Origin: Microbulbifer hydrolyticus
Lineage (GTDB): Bacteria > Pseudomonadota > Gammaproteobacteria > Pseudomonadales > Cellvibrionaceae
Assembly: GCF_009931115.1 (NCBI RefSeq)
Contig: NZ_CP047491.1
Location: 1,501,501 to 1,565,500, forward strand
DNA: 64,000 nt
Direction: 5' to 3'
The translations under genes were made by a program, and so were the position numbers. Shown piece after piece: positions 26,854 through 34,676 of this stretch. The notes beneath the pieces were generated by a model, which was given only the letters and a program-made list of their open reading frames with translations, made no database searches and had not been told where the DNA came from. Position 1 is the first letter of the stretch, and each line of letters begins with the position of its first letter.

Positions 26854-27375
26854 ATGGCCTTCGAAAATTTTCCGCCAGAACAAAAGAATCAATGGTGTAA
26901 TTTGGATGCGAGCGGCAAAACTAAATGGCTTGATCTTGCAAGGAAGAGATGGTTTCGAGAATCCAAAAACCACTATATCGCTGAAAAAGGCCGTACTATC
27001 GAGCTACCTGGGGAGTTAATCCGTTGTGAGCTTGATTTTTACTGCGCGATTGGTGAGGCTGTAAATGGCCCGGGAGGCTATTTTGGGGCATGGTTTCATG
27101 GCTTTGATGATTGTCTTTTTGGTGGATTTGGTTTGGAGATTCCATATGAAATCATTTGGAAGAATTCCAAATTATCGAAGCGACATTTGGACTCAAATGC
27201 CCTCGAGGCTTGGCTCCAGGAAGATATGGATCAAGATGATGAGGAATGGGCGAGGGAGGTCAGAGAGTCATGGCAGGGCGCTGAAACACTCTTTGATGTC
27301 TTAGTTGAGGCTATAGGATCTGTTCCTGTGCGCTTTAGGAAGCCTGAAGAGGCTGTGAAGCTTACCTTGCGGTAA
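26854..27375 (+). CDS. Cassette 13: barstar-family protein
   Basis: A 173-aa cytoplasmic protein. The central part has a barstar-like order: LPGELIRCELDFYCAIGEAVNGPGGYFG, FDDCLFGGFG and a YEIIWKNSKLSKRHLD strand-helix. Barstar proteins bind and inhibit RNases of the barnase type or act as immunity proteins. The N-terminal 45 residues and an acidic stretch (EDMDQDDEEWAREV, about 126-139) are additions. No barnase-like toxin gene is adjacent. Confidence 0.75.
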   Translation: MAFENFPPEQKNQWCNLDASGKTKWLDLARKRWFRESKNHYIAEKGRTIELPGELIRCELDFYCAIGEAVNGPGGYFGAWFHGFDDCLFGGFGLEIPYEIIWKNSKLSKRHLDSNALEAWLQEDMDQDDEEWAREVRESWQGAETLFDVLVEAIGSVPVRFRKPEEAVKLTLR

Positions 27376-27383
27376 CGTGGCTT

Positions 27384-27501
27384 GCCTAACAATGCGCTGC
27401 AGGCCGACGGCTAACTCTGAGCACTTTATGCGCGGTCGCTTCGCTCCGATTTTTGCGCATAAAGCGCCCAAAGTTAGCCGCGGCTGAGCGCGGCGTTATG
27501 T
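27384..27501 (+). repeat. attC13, type C
   Basis: R'' GCCTAAC (full consensus), R' GTTATGT, 118 nt, no side hairpin. Confidence 0.92.
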
Positions 27502-27526
27502 TTCCGCTGTAATGAGTAAGTAGTAA

Positions 27527-27847
27527 ATGGAAAACAGTCTTTTTTATTTTGCAATTGCCGGTTTTTTCGGGCTTGCCGTTTGGCAACTTTTCACAAAAAA
27601 CGGTAGGGGCAAGGCCTTAGGCGGCTCAATAGTCGAGACTCTATCAGAGCAAGTTGTGTACAAAAAAGGAGCAAAAACAACAGAAATCACAGTTCATGTA
27701 ATTGCTCATGGTATGCCTCAGAAGTTAGTCGGCATTGAGATAAAAGAAAAAGCATTCGCAGGGTTTAGTCTGAAACCCGTTTCTTTATCCAAGGCTGAAG
27801 CCCTTCGTCTCGCTAAACTATTGACCGAAGCGGCACAAAAAACATAA
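27527..27847 (+). CDS. Cassette 14: membrane-anchored protein
   Basis: A 106-aa protein with one N-terminal TM helix (about 5-22) and a small soluble domain of strands and a final helix (SLSKAEALRLAKLLTEAAQKT). The sequence VYKKGAKTTEITVHVIAH looks like two adjacent strands. The TAA stop is inside attC14 R''. No family recognised. Confidence 0.65.
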   Translation: MENSLFYFAIAGFFGLAVWQLFTKNGRGKALGGSIVETLSEQVVYKKGAKTTEITVHVIAHGMPQKLVGIEIKEKAFAGFSLKPVSLSKAEALRLAKLLTEAAQKT

Positions 27848-27985
27848 CAATCGCAGGCAGTTTGCTACGGCCCTTCGGGCCTCCGCGGGACGCCCAACGC
27901 TATGCACATTTTGTGCGGGTCGCTGTGCTCCCAGTTTCGCACAAAATGTGCATAGCATTGGTCGCCCCTGCTGCGGGCGTTATAA
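27842..27985 (+). repeat. attC14, type B
   Basis: R'' ACATAAC, R' GTTATAA, 144 nt, side hairpin present. Confidence 0.93.
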
Positions 27986-28016
27986 ACCAAAGTCACAAGA
28001 ATAAAGAGGTACTTCA

Positions 28017-28235
28017 ATGAATATAAGTTTGACGGTCATCGGGCAATTCATAACCATATTTGCGGTAGTGATAGCTGCTGTCAGCTACTACCTTGGTAGA
28101 CGTAAAACCGAGACTCCAGTATTAGCTGCGTTGCTTGGAGCAGTGTTCTCTATCATTCCAATTTTTGGTCTAGTTTATGTTGTTTTTTTAATGTTCAAAA
28201 AAGACCTGCCGCGAGATAGTGAGACTCCAGCGTAA
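28017..28235 (+). CDS. Cassette 15: small two-TM membrane protein
   Basis: A 72-aa protein with two TM helices (about 5-25 and 37-60) separated by a short basic loop GRRKTETP. The tail FKKDLPRDSETPA is charged. AGAGGTAC lies upstream of the ATG. It looks like a generic small integral protein; no family recognised. Confidence 0.65.
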   Translation: MNISLTVIGQFITIFAVVIAAVSYYLGRRKTETPVLAALLGAVFSIIPIFGLVYVVFLMFKKDLPRDSETPA

Positions 28236-28241
28236 TTCGGT

Positions 28242-28385
28242 TTATAACAAGGCGAGGCATTTCGTTTCGGCCCAGCGGGCCTTCACCGGACAGCTTACTT
28301 TGTGCACTTTATGCGCAGGTCGCTTCGCTCCCATTTTTGCGCATAAAGCGCCTAAAGCAAGCTGCCGCTGCTCGCGGCGTTATGC
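28242..28385 (+). repeat. attC15, type E
   Basis: R'' TTATAAC, R' GTTATGC, 144 nt, second type E site; side hairpin GGCCCAGCGGGCC. Confidence 0.92.
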
Positions 28386-28412
28386 CTTAGAGCAGAAATT
28401 CTGGCATCCAAA

Positions 28413-28757
28413 TTGAAAAAAATATTTATTTATACCGGTACTTTGCTACTTGCGCTTTTAGCCTACTTCGTAACATTCTCATCATTTTATGAGTCATGGT
28501 TTCCCTATTACTATGAAGATTACCTTTCATACTTCTTCATGGTGGGCATTGGGGTTGTCTTAGCGGCGCCATTCGTGATTACTTTGGTAGTAGAATCAAA
28601 AAATGAGGAAAGCTACTTTTCCAAGTACGTCAGTTCAGCCATCAAGGTGCATGTATTCATAATGGCTCTATCTGTCTTAACGTTCACTTACATGATGGCC
28701 AATGGTATTTTGATCAATGGTTCCGGTGTCTACCAGGTCGTTCCAGCGAGTGAATAG
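28413..28757 (+). CDS. Cassette 16: three-TM membrane protein
   Basis: A 114-aa hydrophobic protein with TM helices near 5-22, 40-62 and 85-105, linked by an aromatic-rich segment (YESWFPYYYEDYLSYFF). The start is TTG at 28413; no ATG gives the frame. No family recognised. TTG and GTG starts recur in the cassettes of this array. Confidence 0.62.
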   Translation: MKKIFIYTGTLLLALLAYFVTFSSFYESWFPYYYEDYLSYFFMVGIGVVLAAPFVITLVVESKNEESYFSKYVSSAIKVHVFIMALSVLTFTYMMANGILINGSGVYQVVPASE

Positions 28758-28877
28758 GCATAACAAACAGCGGCAGAGCGACAGCCAACGCTACGCACTT
28801 TTTGTGTTACTCGCTGGCGCTCAAACATTAACACAAAAAGCGCTCCGCGCTGGCTGCGCCTGCGCTGGGCGTTATGT
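28758..28877 (+). repeat. attC16, type D
   Basis: R'' GCATAAC, R' GTTATGT, 120 nt. Confidence 0.92.
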
Positions 28878-28885
28878 TCAGAACC

Positions 28886-29365
28886 ATGAATAAAATTCTT
28901 CTTATACTCCTAGCCCTCCCAGGCCTTGCTCAAGCATGCTTTTCTCCTCCAGATAGACATTTTATAGCCATTGATAGACTGTATTATCAAATAGACAAGA
29001 TTGTTCTTGCTGAAGCCATTGAAGAGAAGCCGTCTTTCAAAGCTCAAGGAATGGCAAAGTTTACCTTTCAAACAAAGGAAGTGTTAAAAGGAGAAAGTGG
29101 CAAAGCAAAATTTTCACTTGATGGGTTTCTCTATGAAGTGGGTCCTGTCGATTTCTCTAAGCATGAAGATGTCGAGTTTTGGGCTAATTCATATATAGGA
29201 AACTTTGTTGCACCCGGTGATTGCAATGTCTATGGAAAATTTACGGTTGGAGAAACATACCTTCTAATCATGGGTATTGATCACCCAAAGGCCTTTGAGG
29301 TAGTTCGATCTACCGAAGATAGGTGGTATAAAACGGTGAAATTTATGACGCAGAGGCACAAATGA
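28886..29365 (+). CDS. Cassette 17: exported protein, possible NTR/TIMP-like fold
   Basis: A 159-aa protein with a signal peptide (MNKILLILLALPGLAQA) cleaved just before a Cys (CFSPP). Beta-strand segments (AKFTFQTKEVLKG, VGETYLLIMGI) and a second Cys in the GDCNVYGKF stretch resemble the NTR/TIMP-like domain, but this is a weak guess. An in-frame ATG inside the attC16 R' box (28874) would add MFRT; the ATG at 28886 fits the signal better. Confidence 0.62.
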   Translation: MNKILLILLALPGLAQACFSPPDRHFIAIDRLYYQIDKIVLAEAIEEKPSFKAQGMAKFTFQTKEVLKGESGKAKFSLDGFLYEVGPVDFSKHEDVEFWANSYIGNFVAPGDCNVYGKFTVGETYLLIMGIDHPKAFEVVRSTEDRWYKTVKFMTQRHK

Positions 29366-29483
29366 ACATAACAATGCGCTGCAGGCCGACGGCCAGCTTT
29401 GTGCACTTTATGCACGGTCGCTGTGCTCCCATTATCGCGCATAAAGCGCCCAAAATTGTCCGCGGCTGAGCGCGGCGTTAGAG
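29366..29483 (+). repeat. attC17, type C
   Basis: R'' ACATAAC, R' GTTAGAG, 118 nt, no side hairpin. Confidence 0.92.
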
Positions 29484-29498
29484 TTTCGAGTAGTTATA

Positions 29499-29831
29499 GT
29501 GAAGAAAATAATAATTTTTGGCCTATTGGCATTCGCTGGGTGGAAAATCTACGAGCAAAATTTCGCTGCTGACGGAGGTCGGTGGGGAGACTACGGCGTC
29601 GAAAAGGTTGGTCGCTCCGTAGATGGCATGGAAATGATAAAGCTCTCTCCACCAAAAGAGCCAGCCCAAGCTAGCAAAGTCTCGAGTCAAAGATTTAAAT
29701 GTGATGGGCGGCAACACTGTAGTCAAATGACGTCCAGAGAAGAGGCCGTTTTCTTTATAAGAAACTGCCCAAATACAAAAATGGACGGTGATAATGATGG
29801 GGTTCCTTGCGAGAACGATTCCAGGTTCTAG
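29499..29831 (+). CDS. Cassette 18: Excalibur calcium-binding domain protein
   Basis: A 110-aa protein with a hydrophobic N-terminal signal or anchor (about 3-16). The C-terminal Excalibur domain (residues 66-106) has conserved cysteines C68, C74, C90 and C104 and a DGDNDG calcium loop at 96-101 followed by VPCEN. The domain usually sits beside nucleases or in extracellular proteins. The start is GTG at 29499. Confidence 0.87.
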   Translation: MKKIIIFGLLAFAGWKIYEQNFAADGGRWGDYGVEKVGRSVDGMEMIKLSPPKEPAQASKVSSQRFKCDGRQHCSQMTSREEAVFFIRNCPNTKMDGDNDGVPCENDSRF

Positions 29832-29840
29832 CTCCGCCAG

Positions 29841-29984
29841 CTCTAACAATCACAGGCAGTTTGCTACGGCCCTTCGGGCCTCCGCGGGACGGCTTACCTT
29901 GCGCACCTTTCGCGCGGTTCGCTACGCTCCTATTTTCGCGCAAAAGGCGCACAAGGTAAGCCGCCCCTGCTGTGGGCGTTAGTG
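29841..29984 (+). repeat. attC18, A/B mosaic
   Basis: R'' CTCTAAC, R' GTTAGTG, 144 nt. The left arm is B-like (CACAGGCAGTTTGCTACGG) but the main palindrome is A-like (GGCTTACCTTGCGC), so it looks recombinant. Confidence 0.88.
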
Positions 29985-30000
29985 CTACTAAGGATTCGAG

Positions 30001-30354
30001 ATGGAACATTTCATAAGCGCGATCAGTTTCTTTCTCATCGCTTTCTTGACTCCTCTTTTAACCAAAAAGTTAAATGGGAAAAAGTATGAAAATATTGAGA
30101 AGAGAATTTTTCGAGATCTCGGAGATAGAATAGAAATTACAACCTCACTGGGTACTTGGCCGTTCGGTCCGAAGAGTTTACGAGTGAAAAAAGGAAGTGT
30201 CGCTATCATTCAGGAAGACGCAGTAATTAGCCTCTTTTTGAAAAACAAGGGCGTTATAGATTTATTCTTCGGTGGCATAAATTCAGAAGAAATTGCCCAA
30301 GAAGCGGCTAAGGTTTTTCCTGAAGCTGAAATTGTTAAGATACCCAGGCACTAA
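30001..30354 (+). CDS. Cassette 19: membrane-anchored protein
   Basis: A 117-aa protein with an N-terminal TM helix (about 4-20), a basic stretch (TKKLNGKKYENIEKR) and a soluble C-terminal domain of short strands and a final helix (EEIAQEAAKVFPEAEIVKI). The TAA stop is inside attC19 R''. No family recognised. Confidence 0.65.
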   Translation: MEHFISAISFFLIAFLTPLLTKKLNGKKYENIEKRIFRDLGDRIEITTSLGTWPFGPKSLRVKKGSVAIIQEDAVISLFLKNKGVIDLFFGGINSEEIAQEAAKVFPEAEIVKIPRH

Positions 30355-30466
30355 CAAGGTGCGGCAGACCGACGGCTTACTTTGTGCATTTTTCGCGCAG
30401 TCGTTACACTCCTATTTTCGCGCAAAAAATACACAAAGTAAGCCGCCGCTGCGCACGGCGTTATGA
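30349..30466 (+). repeat. attC19, type C-like
   Basis: R'' CACTAAC, R' GTTATGA, 118 nt, no side hairpin. The R' ATG is the same short frame as at attC6. Confidence 0.9.
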
Positions 30467-30485
30467 ATCTTGGAGAGTCCAAAGT

Positions 30486-30764
30486 TTGAATAGAGCTACT
30501 GTGTTCCGGTATCTGATTTGGTGTTTCTGGATTCTGATAGCGGTTAATTACGTATATAAGTCCGTCGTGGAAGGCTTCACGATTGATGAGGTTTTATGGT
30601 TTGGTGCCTTTCTTAGTGCATTTACGTTGCTCTACTTGCTCTTCATAAAGGTGTTTAAAGTCCAAAAATCTGGTCCAATTCCTTGGTATGCTTCACCAGT
30701 ATTGTGGCTGGGGTTACCGGTAGTTTTGGTGATTGTGTACACGTTTGTGGGTCAAAATTCATAA
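30486..30764 (+). CDS. Cassette 20: small membrane protein, copy 2 of a duplicated cassette body
   Basis: The second copy of the 92-aa three-TM protein of 24268-24546, differing by His to Tyr and Leu to Ile. TTG start with GGAGAG 8 nt upstream. The match begins at the R' core and ends at the R'' core, but the attC sites differ: copy 1 is followed by a type A site, this copy by type D. The stop is inside attC20 R''. Confidence 0.72.
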   Translation: MNRATVFRYLIWCFWILIAVNYVYKSVVEGFTIDEVLWFGAFLSAFTLLYLLFIKVFKVQKSGPIPWYASPVLWLGLPVVLVIVYTFVGQNS

Positions 30765-30878
30765 CAAGCAGCGGCAGAGCGACAGCCAACGCTACGCACC
30801 TTTTGTGTTACTCGCTGGCGCTCAAACATTAACACAAAACGCGCTCCGCGCTGGCTGCGCCTGCGCTGGGCGTTATGT
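30759..30878 (+). repeat. attC20, type D
   Basis: R'' TCATAAC, R' GTTATGT, 120 nt. It is the attC of copy 2 of the duplicated cassette. Confidence 0.93.
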
Positions 30879-30900
30879 TGCTCTAGCCGGAGAGTAGTGC

Positions 30901-31155
30901 ATGTTTGGAATGATCTTTTATAAATTAAAAGAGATTCGTGATCACAAGTACTTCTTTAGGAAATGCAAGCGTTGTGGTCTCTACTCTGATGTAGCTGATT
31001 ATCCATGTGGTCACTGTGGAAAAATGGATGAGAAAGAGCTAATCGAATTTTTAAAATTACGAGAACGAGAAGTAGAAGGAAACAATAATCTCGGGTTGGT
31101 TTTCGGCGTTGTCGCTGTTGTAATATCTTTGCTAATCATGAGCACGTTTTTCTAA
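30901..31155 (+). CDS. Cassette 21: zinc ribbon plus TM protein
   Basis: An 84-aa protein with C22xxC25 and C36xxC39 (zinc ribbon), an acidic helix (about 43-58) and a C-terminal TM helix (about 62-82). The same order, spacing and CxRCG start occur in cassette 35 (39487), so they are paralogs. The topology suggests a membrane-tethered cytosolic zinc ribbon; function unknown. Confidence 0.75.
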   Translation: MFGMIFYKLKEIRDHKYFFRKCKRCGLYSDVADYPCGHCGKMDEKELIEFLKLREREVEGNNNLGLVFGVVAVVISLLIMSTFF

Positions 31156-31169
31156 ATGGGGTACGTTTA

Positions 31170-31314
31170 ACATAACAATCGCAGGCAGAAATGCTCCGGC
31201 CCTTCGGGCCTCCGCGGGACGCCCAACGCTATGCACATTTTATGCGGGTCGCTGCGCTCCCAGTTTCGCACAAAATGTGCATAGCATTGGTCGCCCCTGC
31301 TGCGGGCGTTAGGC
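31170..31314 (+). repeat. attC21, type B
   Basis: R'' ACATAAC, R' GTTAGGC, 145 nt, side hairpin present. Confidence 0.93.
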
Positions 31315-31320
31315 ACCTGT

Positions 31321-31758
31321 ATGAATCAAAGAGATTTTAAGCGCAATGAAGAATTGCACTCTAAAACTCGCGACTCAATTGCCGCACTTGAAGATAAGAT
31401 TGCCCAGGTTTTACTTGAGTCGTCAGGCTCTGAATACGGGTATAGTGTAGCGGTGTATTATTTCTTCGGAGTCTTGGCGGCGCTATTTCGATTTTTGGAT
31501 CGAGAAAGTAAATTTAAGCGGTCGGCAATTGACGACTTTGAACTAGAAACCGTGTCGGAAACCACAAAGAAAATTCACCTCGAAGGGCGCTGTTATTGGC
31601 TTGGCGGAGGCCGCAGCTATGATACCTTTAAGATCGACTACGCAAAGAATACCGATCCTAAGCTCTATTCCTTTAAATTTAGAGCAAATGATCCTTGCGC
31701 ATCTGAGACGCTATATGTGGGTAAAACCTATACGGGCTGGGAGATAGGAGATGCCTAA
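31321..31758 (+). CDS. Cassette 22: protein of unknown function
   Basis: A 145-aa protein with a charged helical N-terminus (about 1-35), a mid-length hydrophobic segment (YGYSVAVYYFFGVLAALFRFL, about 40-60) that may be a membrane-associated helix, and a C-terminal domain with mixed strands (IHLEGRCYWLGGGRSY, KLYSFKFRANDPC). ATG is 7 nt past attC21. The stop TAA is in attC22 R''. No family recognised. Confidence 0.65.
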   Translation: MNQRDFKRNEELHSKTRDSIAALEDKIAQVLLESSGSEYGYSVAVYYFFGVLAALFRFLDRESKFKRSAIDDFELETVSETTKKIHLEGRCYWLGGGRSYDTFKIDYAKNTDPKLYSFKFRANDPCASETLYVGKTYTGWEIGDA

Positions 31759-31869
31759 CAAAGTGCTGCAGCCGACGCCTTACTTTATCCACCTTTTGCG
31801 CAGTCGCTACGCTCTCAATCTTGCGCAAAACGCGTATAAAGAAAGCCGCTGCTGAGCACGGCGTTACAT
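31753..31869 (+). repeat. attC22, type C
   Basis: R'' GCCTAAC (full consensus), R' GTTACAT, 117 nt, no side hairpin. Confidence 0.92.
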
Positions 31870-31878
31870 TTTAAGATC

Positions 31879-32385
31879 ATGATCATAGAAACTAAATTAG
31901 AAGAAAAAGATTGGAAGGTCTTTAGTCACTACATCCGGGCCAAAGCATTGGAAGATGCCAAGTCTTGGATTGATTCCCCTTTGTTCAATGTTTTCATTTG
32001 GCTGATGATTGCGGTCGTAATTTTGGGTGTTACACGGCCCGAGATGGGGTTGCACTGGCAGTCGGCAGCATTCTCCGCTGTCGTCTGCGCAGTTCTATTC
32101 TTCTCGATATATTCTAAAGAAGTTAAATTTCTAAAAAATCTACTACCGACTGCAGATAACTCAATCTATGAAAAGCGAGTAATAGAGGTGTCGGAGAGCG
32201 GCATTAGAAGTAAAAATTGTAAACATGATGTTTTTCTCAGCTGGGATAATTTTACTTCCATAGAATACGAGCGCGGATTGATAATGTTTTTTATAAGCCG
32301 GGCGAACGCAATTGTAATACCAGAAGCACAGGTGCCAGAACCCATGGAGCTCGTGGAGAAAGTTCGTGCCCTCGTCAAAATGTAA
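31879..32385 (+). CDS. Cassette 23: YcxB-like membrane protein
   Basis: A 168-aa protein with two TM helices in the middle (about 38-53 and 62-78) and a soluble C-terminal domain (about 95-168) with the pattern seen in YcxB-like proteins: a VIEVSESGIRSKN strand, FLSWDNFTSIEYERGLIMFF and a final IPEAQVPEPMELVEKV. YcxB-like domain function is unknown. The TAA stop is in attC23 R''. Confidence 0.7.
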   Translation: MIIETKLEEKDWKVFSHYIRAKALEDAKSWIDSPLFNVFIWLMIAVVILGVTRPEMGLHWQSAAFSAVVCAVLFFSIYSKEVKFLKNLLPTADNSIYEKRVIEVSESGIRSKNCKHDVFLSWDNFTSIEYERGLIMFFISRANAIVIPEAQVPEPMELVEKVRALVKM

Positions 32386-32523
32386 CAAGGCCGGGCAGTT
32401 TGCTACGGGCCTACGGCCCTCCGCGGGACAGCTTACCTTGTGCGCGTTTTGCGCAGGTCGCTACGCTCCCATTTTTGCGCAAAACGCGCACAAGGTAAGC
32501 TGCCCCTGCCGGCGGCGTTATGT
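32380..32523 (+). repeat. attC23, type A
   Basis: R'' ATGTAAC, R' GTTATGT, 144 nt, side hairpin present. Confidence 0.93.
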
Positions 32524-32538
32524 GCAGGAAATCCGAGA

Positions 32539-32955
32539 ATGAATAGGGTCATTTTTTTCGTCCTCATTTTGATGTCATTTGGTGTGAATGCGCTTTCTAT
32601 TAGCTGTGATAACGGGCCAAAAATAGACAGAAATCAACTGTCTGACGCGGTAAAGAACTGGCATGTATCTAGAGAGCAGACAGAAGAAGATGGAATCTGG
32701 CTAGTATTTGACGGGGAAATTCAAACTAAGATAAGTGGCTTGGTTATAGCAGAGGCTCTCGCCAACATTACTGACGGCCTGTCTACCGAATACAGCTTTA
32801 ATTTGGCTGTTCATGAGGCTGGCGACGTATCTTTTACAAGCTTCGCTGCTCGAGAGAGCAACTATAAAAACATAAGCATAATCCTACGTTACTCCGAAGA
32901 AGGGGCATGTCCTAGTAAAATGGCGTTTTACCAAGGGCAGGTTACCGCGCTGTGA
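32539..32955 (+). CDS. Cassette 24: exported protein of unknown function
   Basis: A 138-aa protein with a signal peptide (about 1-19, cleavage near VNALS). The mature part has a Cys pair (SISCDNG and EGACPSK) likely to form a disulfide. The start is ATG 32539 with AGGAA upstream; a longer frame through attC23 is rejected. No family recognised. Confidence 0.7.
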   Translation: MNRVIFFVLILMSFGVNALSISCDNGPKIDRNQLSDAVKNWHVSREQTEEDGIWLVFDGEIQTKISGLVIAEALANITDGLSTEYSFNLAVHEAGDVSFTSFAARESNYKNISIILRYSEEGACPSKMAFYQGQVTAL

Positions 32956-32961
32956 GGCAGC

Positions 32962-33105
32962 ACATAACAAAGCCGGGCAATATGCTTCGGGCCTGCGGCC
33001 CTCCGCGGGACAGCTTACCTTGTGCACATTTTGCGCAGGTCGCTACGCTCCCATTTTTGCACAAAACGCGCACAAGGTAAGCTGCCCCTGCCGGCGGCGT
33101 TAGCT
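32962..33105 (+). repeat. attC24, type A
   Basis: R'' ACATAAC, R' GTTAGCT, 144 nt, side hairpin present. Confidence 0.93.
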
Positions 33106-33124
33106 GCCGCAAGAGAATAGCTCT

Positions 33125-33565
33125 GTGAATAGAATCAACTTAGATGGGCAGGACTTAATATTCTTAAGCCAAGATGACATTTCAAATATTTTGGAAACAA
33201 AGACATTTGAAGGGTTTTCGCTTTCCCACTATGACATTCTTGCACCAGTGCTACAGGAGTATCGTGAATATAGTGGAGTTGAAATCGCTCTTATGGGGGC
33301 GAGAGGCCGATTTCAGTTAATCTGCTTCGTAAGCGTATCTGGTAAAAAATATAGAGTTCATATTGAGGATGTTATTTGCGAGCACTGTGAAAAAAGGAGC
33401 GGAATATCGGGCACACCTGGAGTATGGGACCTCTATCAATTCTGCAAAGATCCGCATGCGGTTCATAGTAGAGCAATGGCCTTGCCTGTAAAAAAATGCA
33501 TTCACTGCTCAAGGTCGCTAAACCGCAGGCATACAATCTGGTTTGAGCACGAGCAATGCAGCTAA
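33125..33565 (+). CDS. Cassette 25: zinc-knuckle-like protein
   Basis: A 146-aa soluble protein. The C-terminal half has two CxxC pairs (VICEHCEKR, about residues 81-87, and VKKCIHCSRS, about 121-130) plus a final cysteine, arranged as a zinc ribbon with a long loop. The N-terminal half has an acidic, helical start. The GTG start is 33125 and the stop is in attC25 R''. No family recognised. Confidence 0.62.
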   Translation: MNRINLDGQDLIFLSQDDISNILETKTFEGFSLSHYDILAPVLQEYREYSGVEIALMGARGRFQLICFVSVSGKKYRVHIEDVICEHCEKRSGISGTPGVWDLYQFCKDPHAVHSRAMALPVKKCIHCSRSLNRRHTIWFEHEQCS

Positions 33566-33703
33566 CAAACGCAGGCAGTTTGCTACGGCCCTTCGGGCCT
33601 CCGCGGGACGCCCAACGCTGTGCACATATTGTGCTGGTCGCTGCGCTCCCTTTTTCGCACAATATGTGCACAGCATTGGTCGCCCCTGCTGCGGGCGTTA
33701 TGC
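33560..33703 (+). repeat. attC25, type B
   Basis: R'' AGCTAAC, R' GTTATGC, 144 nt, side hairpin present. Confidence 0.93.
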
Positions 33704-33719
33704 ATTGTTGGCGTAAAGT

Positions 33720-33977
33720 ATGGATTTTTGGCCGGTCATTTTGATACTTGTACTTTTCACGGCTTGGTTGTGTGAGTATCCATTACCAAATGGAAACAAT
33801 AGCCCGAGAACATTTCGATCCAAAAGTAGATATATGCTTCTTGGGAAGTGGTTTATATTCCTCGCTTTTGGTGCTCTGGGTATTTGGGCTAGCCCAGTCT
33901 TTTTCTTCGTTTCCGGTATATTTTTTGTTCTTTTTGGGATTCAGTTGCAGAGCGCTCACTTTAAGCTAAGAGGGTAG
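33720..33977 (+). CDS. Cassette 26: small membrane protein
   Basis: An 85-aa protein with an N-terminal TM helix (about 4-18), a basic loop with Asn/Ser/Arg (NGNNSPRTFRSKSRY) and two further TM segments (about 43-56 and 58-73). ATG is 17 nt past attC25. No family recognised. Confidence 0.62.
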   Translation: MDFWPVILILVLFTAWLCEYPLPNGNNSPRTFRSKSRYMLLGKWFIFLAFGALGIWASPVFFFVSGIFFVLFGIQLQSAHFKLRG

Positions 33978-33983
33978 CGTCAT

Positions 33984-34127
33984 GCATAACAAACGCAAGC
34001 AGTATGCTGCGGCCCTTCGGGCCTCCGCGGGACGCCCAACGCTATGCACCTTTTGTGCGGGTCGCTGCGCTCCCAGTTTCGCACAAAAGGTGTATAGCAT
34101 TGGTCGCCCCTGTTGCGGGCGTTACAT
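33984..34127 (+). repeat. attC26, type B
   Basis: R'' GCATAAC, R' GTTACAT, 144 nt, side hairpin present. Confidence 0.93.
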
Positions 34128-34163
34128 TTCAGCGGCCTTCGATGCAGGCTTAGGAATCAGAAT

Positions 34164-34580
34164 ATGAAGCTATCAGTAGCGGCTCTCTGTTTGGTTACAA
34201 TTTTCTCTGGGTGTGTTGGTGTAAATAGAAGCAGTTTGTCGGAGTTTTCTTACAAGCCCTACAAAAGTAATGAATCTCGGAAAAAGCATATTAGAGAAGA
34301 GAAAGGGGCGCCAGATGAAATAATCCAAGTTTCTGAAAGCTCAGAAAAATGGGTTTACCAAAGTGGCACTCATTTTGAAGGTGTCGTTTTGTGGCTGGTT
34401 GTACCGATTCCGTTTGTTTTCCCGTCTGGATTACATAGTGAAGAATATCTATTTAAAGGGGAGCAATTATTAACCATTTCAAAAAGAGATCATTCTTCTG
34501 AGGGGCTAGTTTACGGCTGCTACCCTTCGGGTGTTCATGGTGTGGTATTTGTTGACTGTGGAAAGGTTCCATTTAAGTGA
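34164..34580 (+). CDS. Cassette 27: lipoprotein of unknown function
   Basis: A 138-aa lipoprotein: signal peptide with lipobox FSGC near residue 17, then a short linker. The body has YKSNESRKKHIREEKGAPDEIIQV, reminiscent of lipoproteins with an SmpA/OmlA-type assembly fold (GxPxxI), then a hydrophobic segment (VVLWLVVPIPFVFPSG). The start is ATG 34164; the extended frame into attC26 is rejected. Confidence 0.68.
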   Translation: MKLSVAALCLVTIFSGCVGVNRSSLSEFSYKPYKSNESRKKHIREEKGAPDEIIQVSESSEKWVYQSGTHFEGVVLWLVVPIPFVFPSGLHSEEYLFKGEQLLTISKRDHSSEGLVYGCYPSGVHGVVFVDCGKVPFK

Positions 34581-34586
34581 GAGGCA

Positions 34587-34670
34587 ATGTAACAAGGCCA
34601 TGAACTTCGCGCCTGATGGTGCCGGACAGCCTACGCTGCGCTCCGGCTGCCGGTTATGGCAACGTTAGCA
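34587..34670 (+). repeat. attC27, short singleton
   Basis: R'' ATGTAAC, R' GTTAGCA, 84 nt, with a short main palindrome (GCCGGACAGCC/GGCTGCCGG). Confidence 0.88.
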
Positions 34671-34676
34671 CCCATT

